A stretch of 64,000 nucleotides of DNA from JANNMJ01 sp031426455 (GCA_031426455.1 JANPLI010000055.1:1-64000), one strand, 5' to 3'; positions 35,081-43,890 are shown, counted from the stretch's first letter. The notes: generated by a model from the letters alone, not told the origin. Translations and numbers: made by a program.

Positions 35081-35845
35081 ATGGCTGACACCAAGACCAA
35101 GAAGGCGCCCGCGCCTTCGGAACGCACGTATGGGCAGCGCCACGCGAAGGGGGTGGCGTTGTATGACCTGGTGAAGGACGAGGCGGGCTATGACCCGCAG
35201 AACAACCCCCTGATTACGAAGCCGGCGCTCCAGGCTTTTCTGGCGGAGGTGGCCGCGGCCAACACGCAGGTGGCGGAGCTGGCCCCCGCGTATAATGCCG
35301 CGCAGGACGAGCGGGTGGCGCTCTACCACGGGGCGGAGGGGCTGATCAAGCGCACGGCGATGGTGCGCGATGTGCTGGGCGGCTACCTGAATGGCAAGAA
35401 ATCGACGGCTTACCTGAAGGTGCAGGGTTTGGGGCAGGAGATGCGCAACTACCGCAAGCCTAAGCAGCAGGAGGTGGCGGATGGCGCGGACCCGGCGGCG
35501 GAGGAGGCGCCGACGTCGCAGGCGCAGCTGAGCTTTGGCTCGCTGCTGCAAAAGGGCAAGGAAGTGCTGGGGGTGATGAAGGACGCGGCGACGAACTACC
35601 AGACCGGCAACGCGCTGGTGACGGTGGCGGCGTTCGAGGCTTTCCTGCAGCAACTGAGCGCCCAGAACACGGTCATCAGTGAGGCACTGCAGCCGCTGAA
35701 CGCGGCGATCCGGGAGCGGAACCGGCTGGTGGAAGGGCCCGGGGGGCTACGGGAGCGGGTGGCGGCGATGAAGTCGCACGTGGCCGGGGAGATGGGGAAA
35801 GGGAGCGTGCTGCACAAGGGGCTGATGAAGGTGCGGTATTCGTAA
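35081..35845 (+). CDS. Hypothetical helical protein with internal duplication
   Basis: A 254-residue, all-helical-looking cytosolic protein. The two halves resemble each other: TKPALQAFLAEVAAANTQVA with AYNAAQDERVALYHG (residues ~45-90) against TVAAFEAFLQQLSAQNTVIS with PLNAAIRERNRLVEG (~185-230). Each half ends in a basic amphipathic helix. No known domain was recognised. The linker (~125-150) is Ala/Glu-rich. Upstream is the 21-bp array; downstream a membrane protein with different base composition. Confidence 0.7.
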   Translation: MADTKTKKAPAPSERTYGQRHAKGVALYDLVKDEAGYDPQNNPLITKPALQAFLAEVAAANTQVAELAPAYNAAQDERVALYHGAEGLIKRTAMVRDVLGGYLNGKKSTAYLKVQGLGQEMRNYRKPKQQEVADGADPAAEEAPTSQAQLSFGSLLQKGKEVLGVMKDAATNYQTGNALVTVAAFEAFLQQLSAQNTVISEALQPLNAAIRERNRLVEGPGGLRERVAAMKSHVAGEMGKGSVLHKGLMKVRYS

Positions 35846-35923
35846 GAGGATGAGTTTATTAAGGTCAGCCCTTCATCGCAAACTGTTTTCAGTGGTGGTG
35901 AGGGGCTGATAAGTTAAATAAAT

Positions 35924-36877
35924 ATGGGAGCTGCTGAGGTTTGGCGCATCGTGTCACATTCTGTTTCAGTTACGACGGGCGACGATTCGTTATGGTCGGA
36001 TCTATTAGCTAATTCAGCCGGAGCACTAATTGGAGCTGCCGTCGGTGTGCTGGGCGCTTTTTGGGTTGCTAAGCGTGAAATACAGAACCAGCGACAAGAT
36101 GCAGCGAATGACAAGGAGACCCTAATCAGGAAGAACTTCGCCTACTTCGCGGCCCAATTGAGGGACGTAATAAAGGTGGCGACTCGACAAGCCGAACACT
36201 ACGAGACATTTGCGGCAGCCTTAATGGCCAACAGTGCGAGAATGCCCTTCCCGGTGATCGTGCCAGACACAGGCTTCCAAAGATTCAACTCTTCTTTTGC
36301 CCATGAGGACTACTTTTTTGCTTATCTGGACCGATTCGGTTTCAGCGAGAAAGCTGTTGAAGACTTTACCGGCATTTGCCGCAAGGTTGATTATCTCGCT
36401 GCTCAGTCGGTAGAAGCTAAGCAGGTTTTTGCCAGGGCACGAATCGAACAGAACGCGCGTGAGCAAGACTATCGTGCGCTGCTGGACACCGTTAACCGTA
36501 GTATTGGAGCCTTGTGGCTGGCGGCACACCAAGCGGGGCGGGAGACAGATTTTGAGCGCGGGCTAACTGAGTATCGCCGGTTGTTCAATGAGGTAGCGAA
36601 AAACCACACCAACGAGGAAGGGACTGATCTGAGGATGGTCGAAGTTATGTTTCGGGAACCGCTCAAGGCGTTTCTTCACCAGCACTTGCACACGCGCACC
36701 GAGGCGCCGGAGCTTATCGGTCAAGTTGTAGAAGCTGGTAAAATTCTAGGTAACATACGATTCGCTAATGAGGGCACTGCCGGTGACTTTTCGAGAACTG
36801 CTGCTAAGTGGCGAGAGGCACTCAGTGAGCTGACGGCACTGAGCGCGGAAATCAACACGAGGGTGAAGTACAGATGA
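35924..36877 (+). CDS. Hypothetical membrane-anchored coiled-coil protein
   Basis: A 317-residue protein with one N-terminal transmembrane helix (residues ~25-47, GALIGAAVGVLGAFWVAKRE) followed by a long, charged, mostly helical cytoplasmic part. No enzymatic motif was recognised. Its base composition is lower in GC than its neighbours, which suggests recent acquisition. The DUF3800 gene starts 53 bp downstream on the same strand, so the two form a probable operon. Anti-phage or other accessory function is speculation. Confidence 0.7.
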   Translation: MGAAEVWRIVSHSVSVTTGDDSLWSDLLANSAGALIGAAVGVLGAFWVAKREIQNQRQDAANDKETLIRKNFAYFAAQLRDVIKVATRQAEHYETFAAALMANSARMPFPVIVPDTGFQRFNSSFAHEDYFFAYLDRFGFSEKAVEDFTGICRKVDYLAAQSVEAKQVFARARIEQNAREQDYRALLDTVNRSIGALWLAAHQAGRETDFERGLTEYRRLFNEVAKNHTNEEGTDLRMVEVMFREPLKAFLHQHLHTRTEAPELIGQVVEAGKILGNIRFANEGTAGDFSRTAAKWREALSELTALSAEINTRVKYR

Positions 36878-36930
36878 TTGCGATGGCACCCAGCGCACTG
36901 CCAGCTAACGTTTTTTGATCATTTTACGCT

Positions 36931-37704
36931 ATGTATTTATTGTACGTCGATGAGAGCGGTGACACGGGTTTGCAACGTAGCCCAACCAGGTTTTTCGTGC
37001 TGACGGGGGTTATCGTCCACGAAACCCATTGGCGCACGGTGCTGGCTGATTTCGTGGCTTTTCGGCAAACGCTGCGCGCCACGAAAGGCTTGAAGCTGCG
37101 CGAGGAGATTCACGCCGTTGATTTCATCAATAAGCCGGGCGAACTGGTGCGAATCAAGCGCAACGACCGACTGGACATCCTGAAGCAATGCATTGATTGG
37201 GCCGGGAGCCGAACCGACTTACAGGTAATCACGGTGGTGGTTAACAAGACGACTAAGCCCGCAACCTACGATGTATTCGAGGCTGCTTGGCAGGCGCTCA
37301 TTCAACGGTTTGAAAACACCATCCAGCATCAGAACTTCCCCGGTGGTTTCGCTAACCAGCGCGGGCTACTGATACCCGATAATACCGACGGAAAGAAGCT
37401 GACGGCCCTGGTGCGGAAGATGCGGCATTACAATCCGGTGCCCAATCAAACCAACCTGCAACAATTAGGCGCCGGGTACCGCAACCTGACGCTGCAATAC
37501 GTGATCGAGGACCCGTTTCTAAAGAACTCGGCGACTTCCTACCTGCACCAGTTGGTTGATGTCATCGCTTACTGCGCGCGCCAACTCTACGAGCCGAACG
37601 CTTATATGAAAAAGAAGGGTGGCCACCGCTTTTATGAGCGCCTGCGTGCCGTTATCAATCCTTTCGCCAGCCGAAGCCACCCGCTGCACGTGGTGCAGCT
37701 TTGA
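36931..37704 (+). CDS. DUF3800 domain-containing protein
   Basis: A 257-residue protein with the DUF3800 signature MYLLYVDESGDTG at the N-terminus and conserved acidic and polar residues later (EIHAVDF, LLIPDNTDGKKL, DVIAYCARQLYEPN). Full length for the family. DUF3800 proteins are of unknown function, often predicted to have an RNase-H-like fold and often found in accessory regions; the activity here is not known. It shares a probable operon with the membrane protein upstream and is followed by a terminator hairpin. Confidence 0.85.
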   Translation: MYLLYVDESGDTGLQRSPTRFFVLTGVIVHETHWRTVLADFVAFRQTLRATKGLKLREEIHAVDFINKPGELVRIKRNDRLDILKQCIDWAGSRTDLQVITVVVNKTTKPATYDVFEAAWQALIQRFENTIQHQNFPGGFANQRGLLIPDNTDGKKLTALVRKMRHYNPVPNQTNLQQLGAGYRNLTLQYVIEDPFLKNSATSYLHQLVDVIAYCARQLYEPNAYMKKKGGHRFYERLRAVINPFASRSHPLHVVQL

Positions 37705-37720
37705 GGTAAGCACAAAAAAA

Positions 37721-37743
37721 GGGACAGCCAAGCTGGCTGCCCC
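37721..37743 (+). terminator. Terminator hairpin after DUF3800 gene
   Basis: A 10-bp stem with one mismatch (37721-37730 with 37734-37743) preceded by A7, 16 bp after the stop codon. It may act in both directions. Confidence 0.6.
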
Positions 37744-37855
37744 GGGGGAATCCTACTAGGGCGTCGAGCACCCGTCCAGATTCGCTACAAATTTACAACA
37801 ATTCCGCGCACCAAGTTGCATTAGAGCGGTTTCGGACTCCGGGTACGGTGCGATG

Positions 37856-38103
37856 CCGAACGGTGCCCCCTACGGGGTCGCAGGGGAGCATTGTCCGAGC
37901 GAATTCTACCGAACGGTGACCCCTTCGGGGTCGCAGGCTGCTGGTTGTGAGGCTGGTTGCTACCGAACGGTGCCCCCTTCGGGGTCGCAGGTTGCTGGTT
38001 GTGGGGGATGGTTGCTACCGAACGGTGACCCCTACGGGGTAGCAGGGGAGCGTTGTCCGGGCGGATTCTACCGAACGGTGACCCCGATTGTGAGTCTTGA
38101 ACA
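37856..38103. repeat. Five-unit 53-55-bp palindrome-bearing repeat array
   Basis: Units start at 37856, 37909, 37963, 38018 and 38071 with CCGAACGGTG. Each contains the hairpin GACCCCTTCGGGGTC (with small changes) followed by ~25 bp that come in two types in the order A-B-B-A; the fifth unit is cut. The alternation and inter-unit similarity rule out CRISPR. No gene is supported here. Confidence 0.8.
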
Positions 38104-38135
38104 CGGGGTCGCGCACAGCGAGCCCGAAACCGCGC

Positions 38136-38262
38136 TAAACTGACGCCGATACCCCCGCCCCCATCTCCCGCAGCACGGTCATCGCCCGGTGCAGGCTTGG
38201 CACTTCCTGGACGCTGACGATGAGCTGTTCTTTGCGGTCTTTCAAGGCGGCGGTGCGCGGGT
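38136..38262 (-). pseudogene. Displaced 3' end of an mfd gene
   Basis: Bases 38161-38262 match 40268-40369, the 3' end of the intact mfd gene, at 97 of 102 positions in the same orientation. The fragment keeps the reading frame through to its own stop (peptide end REMGAGVSASV against REMGAAVPAI). It is separated from the intact gene by the alcohol dehydrogenase and GNAT genes. Homology stops abruptly at 38262. Confidence 0.9.
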
Positions 38263-38555
38263 AGCGACTAGGGAGCGAGCAATTGTCACCCGGAGGTATC
38301 CACCAGCCCTGCTACGGCGTATGCCTCACCAGCCGAACCGCCCGCCGCCTGGGCAGTATGGGGATGCGCCCGTCTTACGCCCCCCCCGAAGCGCGCGACT
38401 TGACCGGTAGCAGAAAAAACAGGCGGTCGGCGGCCCGGTTACCGGGCGCCGCGTAACGGCCGTTACCACCCGCTGCCGGTTGTCGCCGTACATGGGCGTC
38501 GTACGCCGCAAACGCAGCCCCCTCATTACCCTCATTTACTCCACCATTCCAACTT
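38263..38555. other. Intergenic, no gene seen
   Basis: No credible coding region, -7 box or strong hairpin is visible; a C8 run is present at 38381-38388. It is upstream of the alcohol dehydrogenase gene and begins at the break point of the mfd fragment. Confidence 0.4.
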
Positions 38556-39608
38556 ATGGCCACCAAAGCCTACGGCACTTACGCTGCCGACAAACCGCTC
38601 GAAGCCCTGGACATCGAGCGCCGCCAGCCCCACGCCCACGACGTGGAAATCGAGATCGCCTACTGCGGCGTCTGCCATTCCGACCTGCACACGGCCCGCT
38701 CGGAGTGGGCGGGCACGCGGTACCCGTGCGTCCCCGGCCACGAGATTGTCGGCCGCGTGACAGCGGTTGGCGCTGACGTCAGCACGTTCCAGGTCGGCGA
38801 CACGGTGGGCGTCGGCTGTATGGTGGATAGCTGCCAGCACTGCCCCGCGTGCGCCGAGGGGCTGGAGCAATACTGCGACAACGGCTTTACCGGCACCTAC
38901 AACGCGCCGATTGCCGATGCCCCCGGCCACACCCTCGGCGGCTACTCGCAGCGCATTGTGGTCAGCGACAAGTTCGTGCTGCGAATCACCCACCCGGCCG
39001 AGCAACTGGCGGCCGTGGCGCCGCTGCTGTGCGCCGGTATTACCACCTACTCGCCGCTGCGGCACTGGAAGGTGGGGCCGGGTTCGAAGGTGGGCATCGT
39101 GGGCATTGGCGGGCTGGGGCATATGGGCATCAAGCTGGCCCACGCGATGGGCGCGCACACGGTCGCGTTCACCACCTCGGACAGCAAACGCGCCGACGCC
39201 CACGCGCTCGGTGCCGACGAGGTGATCGTCTCGCGCAATGCCGAGGAGATGAACGCGCACCAGGGCAGCTTCGACTTTATCCTGAACACCGTGGCGGCCA
39301 GCCATAACCTCGACGCCTACACGGCCCTCCTCAAGCGGGATGGCACGATGGTGCTGGTGGGCGTACCCGAACACCCGCACCCCTCGCCCAGTGTGGGGGC
39401 GCTCATTTTCAAGCGCCGCGCGATTGCCGGCTCGCTCATCGGCGGCATCGCCGAGACGCAGGAAATGCTGGATTTCTGCGCCGAGAAGGGCATCGTCTCC
39501 GACATTGAGCTGATCCCGATTCAGCGGATCAATGAAGCCTACGACCGGATGCAGCGCAGCGACGTGAAGTACCGTTTTGTGATCGATAACGCTTCGCTGG
39601 GGCAGTAA
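38556..39608 (+). CDS. Zinc-dependent NAD(P) alcohol dehydrogenase
   Basis: A 350-residue medium-chain dehydrogenase of the cinnamyl-alcohol-dehydrogenase/YahK group. Catalytic zinc ligands are in YCGVCHSDLH and GHEIVG, the structural zinc cysteines in CQHCPACAEGLEQYC, and the Rossmann motif is GIGGLGHMGIKLAHAMG. It reduces aldehydes to alcohols or the reverse, probably with NADP(H). It lies with the GNAT gene between the intact mfd gene and the displaced mfd 3' end, so it may have arrived with that rearrangement. Confidence 0.93.
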   Translation: MATKAYGTYAADKPLEALDIERRQPHAHDVEIEIAYCGVCHSDLHTARSEWAGTRYPCVPGHEIVGRVTAVGADVSTFQVGDTVGVGCMVDSCQHCPACAEGLEQYCDNGFTGTYNAPIADAPGHTLGGYSQRIVVSDKFVLRITHPAEQLAAVAPLLCAGITTYSPLRHWKVGPGSKVGIVGIGGLGHMGIKLAHAMGAHTVAFTTSDSKRADAHALGADEVIVSRNAEEMNAHQGSFDFILNTVAASHNLDAYTALLKRDGTMVLVGVPEHPHPSPSVGALIFKRRAIAGSLIGGIAETQEMLDFCAEKGIVSDIELIPIQRINEAYDRMQRSDVKYRFVIDNASLGQ

Positions 39609-39622
39609 GGCCGACGCGCCCG

Positions 39623-40162
39623 ATGCCCGCCCCCCGCACCAACTGCGCAATGCCCTCAACCGCCGAACCCGCCGCCGAACCCGCCACCACGATTCGCGCC
39701 GCCACGCCCGCCGACCTGCCCGCGCTGGGCCGCCTCGGCGCGCAGCTCGTCCGGGAGCACCACGCCTACGACCCGATGCGGTTCATCGCCGCCCCCCCCG
39801 GGACGGCGGAAGGGTACGCCTCGTTCCTCCGCACCCAGCTTGGCGAGGCGCACGTCATCGTCCTGGTTGCGGAGCGGCGCGGCGAGGTGCAGGGCTACGC
39901 GTACGCCGGCGTTGAGGAGCTGGATTATATGGCCCTACGCGGCGCGGCGGGCGTTTTGTATGATCTCGTCGTGGCGCCAACCCAGCGCGGGCGCGGGATC
40001 GGCCACCAACTGCTCACGGCCGCGCTTGCGGCGCTGGAAGCGTTGGGGGCACCGCAAATCGTGCTCTCGACCGCCGACCGCAACGAAGGGGCGCAGCGGC
40101 TGTTTGCCCGCGCCGGCTTTCGGCGCACGATGGTCGAGCTGACGCGCGAGACGGGCTGCTGA
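39623..40162 (+). CDS. GNAT family N-acetyltransferase
   Basis: A 179-residue acyl-CoA-dependent transferase. The acetyl-CoA-binding motif A is DLVVAPTQRGRGIGHQLL and motif B lies in LSTADRNEGAQRLFARAGF. An ATG at 39650 is an alternative start and would remove a low-complexity leader. The gene begins 14 bp after the dehydrogenase stop, so it is the second gene of the operon. Acceptor substrate unknown. Confidence 0.88.
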   Translation: MPAPRTNCAMPSTAEPAAEPATTIRAATPADLPALGRLGAQLVREHHAYDPMRFIAAPPGTAEGYASFLRTQLGEAHVIVLVAERRGEVQGYAYAGVEELDYMALRGAAGVLYDLVVAPTQRGRGIGHQLLTAALAALEALGAPQIVLSTADRNEGAQRLFARAGFRRTMVELTRETGC

Positions 40163-40186
40163 ACACCCGCCAAGCGGCGCTCGCGT

Positions 40187-40238
40187 CAATCGCACATCAG
40201 CCACTTACCCGCGCGGGCAAGTGGCTGATGTGCGATTG
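40187..40238. terminator. 52-bp near-perfect palindromic terminator
   Basis: Arms 40187-40212 and 40213-40238 are inverted with one mismatch in 26 bp and almost no loop. It separates the GNAT gene from the convergent mfd gene, whose stop is 7 bp away. On DNA it could also extrude as a cruciform. Confidence 0.8.
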
Positions 40239-40244
40239 GACCGG

Positions 40245-43200
40245 TCAGATGGCTGGCACGGCGGCGCCCATCTCCCGCAGCACCGTCATCGCCCGGTGCA
40301 GGCTTGGTACTTCCTGGACGCTGACGATGAGCTGCTCCTTGCGGTCTTTCAGGGCGGCGGTGCGCGGGTGGGTCTGGACGTAGTTCAGGATCTGCCCGAA
40401 GCCTTCGCCCTGGAAGAATTCCTGGTGCGCCGCGCCCGCCGGCAGGTAGCCTTTCAGGGTGTCGCGCTTGAGCGTCAGGCGCTGGAAACCCACCTGGCAG
40501 CCCAGCCAGCGCAGGCGCACGACGTCGGCCAGGAGGGTGACTTCGGCGGGCAGCGGGCCGAAACGGTCTTCGATGGAGGTCAGGATGGCGCCCAGTTCCG
40601 CCTCGTTCTTAGCGCGGTCGAGGCGGGCGTAAAGCTGGAGGCGCTCGCTCACGCTCTGCACGTACGTGTCCGGAATCAGCAGCTGTAAGTCCGTCTCGAT
40701 CTGGCACTCCCGGCTTTGATTTTTGCGGGCAATTTCGGCGAGCTTGTCGGCTTCGGTGCCCATAAAAAGCTCCTTGAAGTCGGTTTCCTTCAGCTCCTGC
40801 ACGGCCTCATCCAGAATCTGGTGGTAGGTCTCGAAGCCGAGGTCGTTGATGAAGCCGGACTGTTCGCCGCCGAGCAGGTTGCCGGCGCCCCGGATGTCGA
40901 GGTCGCGCATTGCCACCTTGAAGCCGTCGCCGAGGTCCGAAAATTCTTCCAGCGTGCTGAGGCGCTTGCGGGCGTCGGACGGCAGCCCGGCCACGGGCGG
41001 CGTCAGCAGCAGGCAGTAGGCTTTCTTGTTTGAGCGCCCGACGCGGCCGCGCATCTGGTGCAGGTCGGAGAGGCCGAACATATGCGCGCGGTTGATGATG
41101 ATGGTGTTGGCGTTCGGAATATCGAGGCCGGACTCGATGATGTTCGTGCTGACCAGCACGTCGAATTCGTGGTCCACGAACTGCATCATCCGCTTTTCGA
41201 GCTTCTCGCCGTCCATCTGGCCGTGGGCGTAGGTCACGCGGGCGTCGGGCACGAGGCGCAGCACGAGGTTCGCCATTTCGTCGATGTCGGCGATGCGGTT
41301 GTGCACGAAAAACACCTGCCCGCCGCGCTTGATCTCGCGCGCCACGGCATCCCGAATCAGCGCCTCTTCGAACACGTGCAGCTCCGTGGTGACGGGTTGG
41401 CGGTTCGGCGGCGGCGTGGCAATCACGCTCAGGTCACGAGCGCCCATCAGCGAAAAATGCAGCGTGCGCGGAATCGGCGTGGCCGTGAGCGTCAGCGTAT
41501 CGACGTTGACCTTGATTTCCTTGAGCTTGTCCTTCGTCTTGACGCCGAACTTCTGCTCTTCGTCAATGATCAACAGGCCCAGGTCCTTGAACTTGATTTT
41601 CTTGTTCGTCAGGGCGTGGGTGCCGATCAGAATGTCCACCTTGCCGGCCGCCACGCGGGCGTAGGTTTCGTTGGTCTGCTTGGCGGTTTTGAAGCGATTG
41701 ACGTAATCGACGGTCACCGGAAACGGTGCCAGCCGGTCGCGGAAGGTCTTGAAGTGCTGCATCGCCAGAATCGTGGTGGGCACCAGCACGGCCACCTGCT
41801 TGCCGTCGGCGGCGGCCTTGAAGGCGGCGCGGATGGCGATTTCGGTCTTGCCGAAGCCCACGTCGCCACACACCAGCCGGTCCATTGGGTGGGGCAGCTG
41901 CATATCGTGCTTCACGTCCTCGGTGGCTTTGGCCTGGTCGGGCGTGTCTTCGTAAAGAAAGCTCGATTCCAGCTCGGCCTGCAGAAACGAATCCGGCGTG
42001 TAGGCGTAGCCGGGCGCCGTTTTACGCTTGGCGTAGAGCCGAATCAGCTCGGCGGCAATATCCTTGACCTTTTTCTTGACCGCCTTCTTACGGTTTTCCC
42101 ACTCCGGCGAGCCTAGTTTGGACAGTTGCGGTGGGCCACCTTCGGCCCCGCTGTACTTGCTGATCTTGTGGAGTGAATGAATCGGGATGGTCTGAATGTC
42201 GTCGTCGCGGAACACGAGCCGCACCGATTCCTGCACCCGGTCGCCGATCTCGATCTTCGTCAGGCCCGCGAACCGGGCGATGCCGTTGTCCTGGTGCACC
42301 ACGTAATCGCCGGGCTGGAGCGTTTGCAGCTCCTTGAGCGTCATCGCTTTCTTCTTCGAAAACTTCTTCTTCTCCTCGGCCCGGTAGAAGCGCTCGAACA
42401 GTTGGTGGTCGGTGTACAGCAGCAGGCGGCGGTCTTCGTCCACGAAGCCTTCGCGCAGCGCCACCGTCAGGTGCTGAAAGCGCACGTCGTGGTCCAGTTC
42501 GTCGAAAATGGTCCGCAGCCGGTCGATCTGACGCATCGAGTCGGCGGCAATCACGGGCGTCAGGCGCTTGGCCTGGGCCTCGTGCAGGTGCTTGACGAGG
42601 CGCCCGAAATCCTTGTTGAACGACGGCTGCACTTTGGCCGTGAAGCCGAACGTTTCGGCCTCCTTCTGATAATGAAACCGCTTGCCGAACTCGACGACCG
42701 GGAAGCGGTCGAAGTGCTTTTTGAGCGATTTCTGGGTGTCGAACAGCGTTTCCGGGTCCGAGCTGATCTGAATGCCACCTTCGGGCACCAGCGCCCGAAA
42801 AGCGGTTTCGGCGCGCTCGAACTGCTCGTCCACCACGTCCAGCGTCTGGCGGATGTCTTTGGCAAACAAGATGGTCTGCGCGGCGGGCAGAAACTCGAAC
42901 AGCGATTCGCGCCGCTCGGTCAGCAGCCGCGTCTGCACGTTCGGCACGATGCTCATCCGGTCCCGGATTTCCACCGAAAGCTGCGACTCGGGGTCGAACG
43001 TGCGAATCGATTCGATCTCGTTGCCGAACAGCTCGACGCGGTACGGCAGGTCGTTGGCGTACCCGAACACGTCCACGATGCCACCACGCACGGCAAACTG
43101 GCCCGGCTCGTACACAAAATCGGCGCGCTCAAAGTCGTATTCCGTCAGCAACTCGGTCAGGAAATTCACGTCCAGCTTCTCGCCCACCTTACAACTGAAC

Positions 43201-43715
43201 GTATTGGCAATCAGACTCTGGCGGTTGATGACCTTTTCCGACAACGCTTCGGGGTACGTCACGATCAATTGCCCGCCGCTCCGTTCCGGGAGCGGCGGCG
43301 TAGCAGCAGCCGTCAGGCTCCCCTCGCCTTTGGGAACGGAACCGGGGCTGAGGCTGCTCACTCGGTTCAGCACCTCGGCCCGCATCAGCACGTTGGCATT
43401 TTCGGTTTCGTCGGGCGCATAAGCGCGCTTGTAGGAAGCCGGAAAGAGCAGCACCTCCTGGCCCGGCGCCAACAGATGCTGTAAGTCAGACGCGAAGTAG
43501 GTGGCCTCGTCCTTATCGTGCAGAATGAGCACAAAATGCCGGTCGGGGTGGCGGTGGTGCAGCGCGGCCACCACCACGGCGTCCTGCGAACCAACGAGGC
43601 CCTTCAGGTGCAGCCGGGAGCCGGTTTTGCCCTCCGCTCGCGCACCCAGCCGGCTGGCGATGGTTTGAATTTCGGGGTCGTTTTCGTACAGATGCAGCAG
43701 GTCGGCAGCGGTCAC
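40245..43715 (-). CDS. mfd: Transcription-repair coupling factor
   Basis: A 1156-residue SF2 DNA translocase that removes stalled RNA polymerase and recruits UvrA. UvrB-like N-terminal domains, RNA-polymerase-interacting domain, then helicase motifs: Walker A GDVGFGKTE, DEEQKFG, TATPIPRTLH and the C-terminal QMRGRVGRSNKKAYC, followed by the UvrA-blocking TRCF domain. GTG start. Odd point: residues ~121-147 (LSPGSVPKGEG ... PPLPERSGG) look like an inserted low-complexity peptide encoded by palindromic DNA. The 3' end is duplicated at 38136-38262. Confidence 0.97.
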   Translation of the reverse strand: MTAADLLHLYENDPEIQTIASRLGARAEGKTGSRLHLKGLVGSQDAVVVAALHHRHPDRHFVLILHDKDEATYFASDLQHLLAPGQEVLLFPASYKRAYAPDETENANVLMRAEVLNRVSSLSPGSVPKGEGSLTAAATPPLPERSGGQLIVTYPEALSEKVINRQSLIANTFSCKVGEKLDVNFLTELLTEYDFERADFVYEPGQFAVRGGIVDVFGYANDLPYRVELFGNEIESIRTFDPESQLSVEIRDRMSIVPNVQTRLLTERRESLFEFLPAAQTILFAKDIRQTLDVVDEQFERAETAFRALVPEGGIQISSDPETLFDTQKSLKKHFDRFPVVEFGKRFHYQKEAETFGFTAKVQPSFNKDFGRLVKHLHEAQAKRLTPVIAADSMRQIDRLRTIFDELDHDVRFQHLTVALREGFVDEDRRLLLYTDHQLFERFYRAEEKKKFSKKKAMTLKELQTLQPGDYVVHQDNGIARFAGLTKIEIGDRVQESVRLVFRDDDIQTIPIHSLHKISKYSGAEGGPPQLSKLGSPEWENRKKAVKKKVKDIAAELIRLYAKRKTAPGYAYTPDSFLQAELESSFLYEDTPDQAKATEDVKHDMQLPHPMDRLVCGDVGFGKTEIAIRAAFKAAADGKQVAVLVPTTILAMQHFKTFRDRLAPFPVTVDYVNRFKTAKQTNETYARVAAGKVDILIGTHALTNKKIKFKDLGLLIIDEEQKFGVKTKDKLKEIKVNVDTLTLTATPIPRTLHFSLMGARDLSVIATPPPNRQPVTTELHVFEEALIRDAVAREIKRGGQVFFVHNRIADIDEMANLVLRLVPDARVTYAHGQMDGEKLEKRMMQFVDHEFDVLVSTNIIESGLDIPNANTIIINRAHMFGLSDLHQMRGRVGRSNKKAYCLLLTPPVAGLPSDARKRLSTLEEFSDLGDGFKVAMRDLDIRGAGNLLGGEQSGFINDLGFETYHQILDEAVQELKETDFKELFMGTEADKLAEIARKNQSRECQIETDLQLLIPDTYVQSVSERLQLYARLDRAKNEAELGAILTSIEDRFGPLPAEVTLLADVVRLRWLGCQVGFQRLTLKRDTLKGYLPAGAAHQEFFQGEGFGQILNYVQTHPRTAALKDRKEQLIVSVQEVPSLHRAMTVLREMGAAVPAI
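43275..43355. repeat. Palindromic insertion inside mfd coding sequence
   Basis: This in-frame segment encodes ~27 residues not expected in Mfd between the helical NRV and the conserved IVTYPEALSEKV. It contains the arms gccgctcc (43275-43282) and ggagcggc (43289-43296), the same 8-bp palindrome found in two intergenic sites (3301-3317, 27005-27037). Confidence 0.55.
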
Positions 43716-43864
43716 GGCAGGCGGATTTGGGCGGGCAGAAAAATAGCAAACGGGCCGACAGCGGGGCTATCGGTCCGAAACGGGGTGGTCAGCAGCAGCC
43801 ACCGCCCTTCAACCCCAACCCCGGCGGCAGGTTACGGATTCCGGGCAGCGCGGGCACAAAAAAA

Positions 43865-43890
43865 CGGCTTCCCCAGTAAAGGGGAAGCCG
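43865..43890 (-). terminator. Intrinsic terminator of the PorT-like gene
   Basis: A 10-bp perfect stem with a 6-nt loop (43865-43874 with 43881-43890), followed on the minus strand by a T7 run. Textbook form. Confidence 0.9.

Noticed and set aside
34694..35653. Minus-strand protein with heptapeptide RF-containing repeats (and plus-strand counterpart 34649-34981)
   Set aside because: The heptapeptides follow from the 21-bp DNA period; the frame also runs through the supported gene at 35081 on the other strand and has no start signals.
37856..38103. CRISPR array
   Set aside because: Units are 53-55 bp with a shared ~30-bp part, but the 'spacers' are similar to each other in two types, and no cas genes are nearby.
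37853..38143. Short repetitive protein frame over the 53-bp array
   Set aside because: Translation of the repeat DNA only; unit lengths are mostly not multiples of three.
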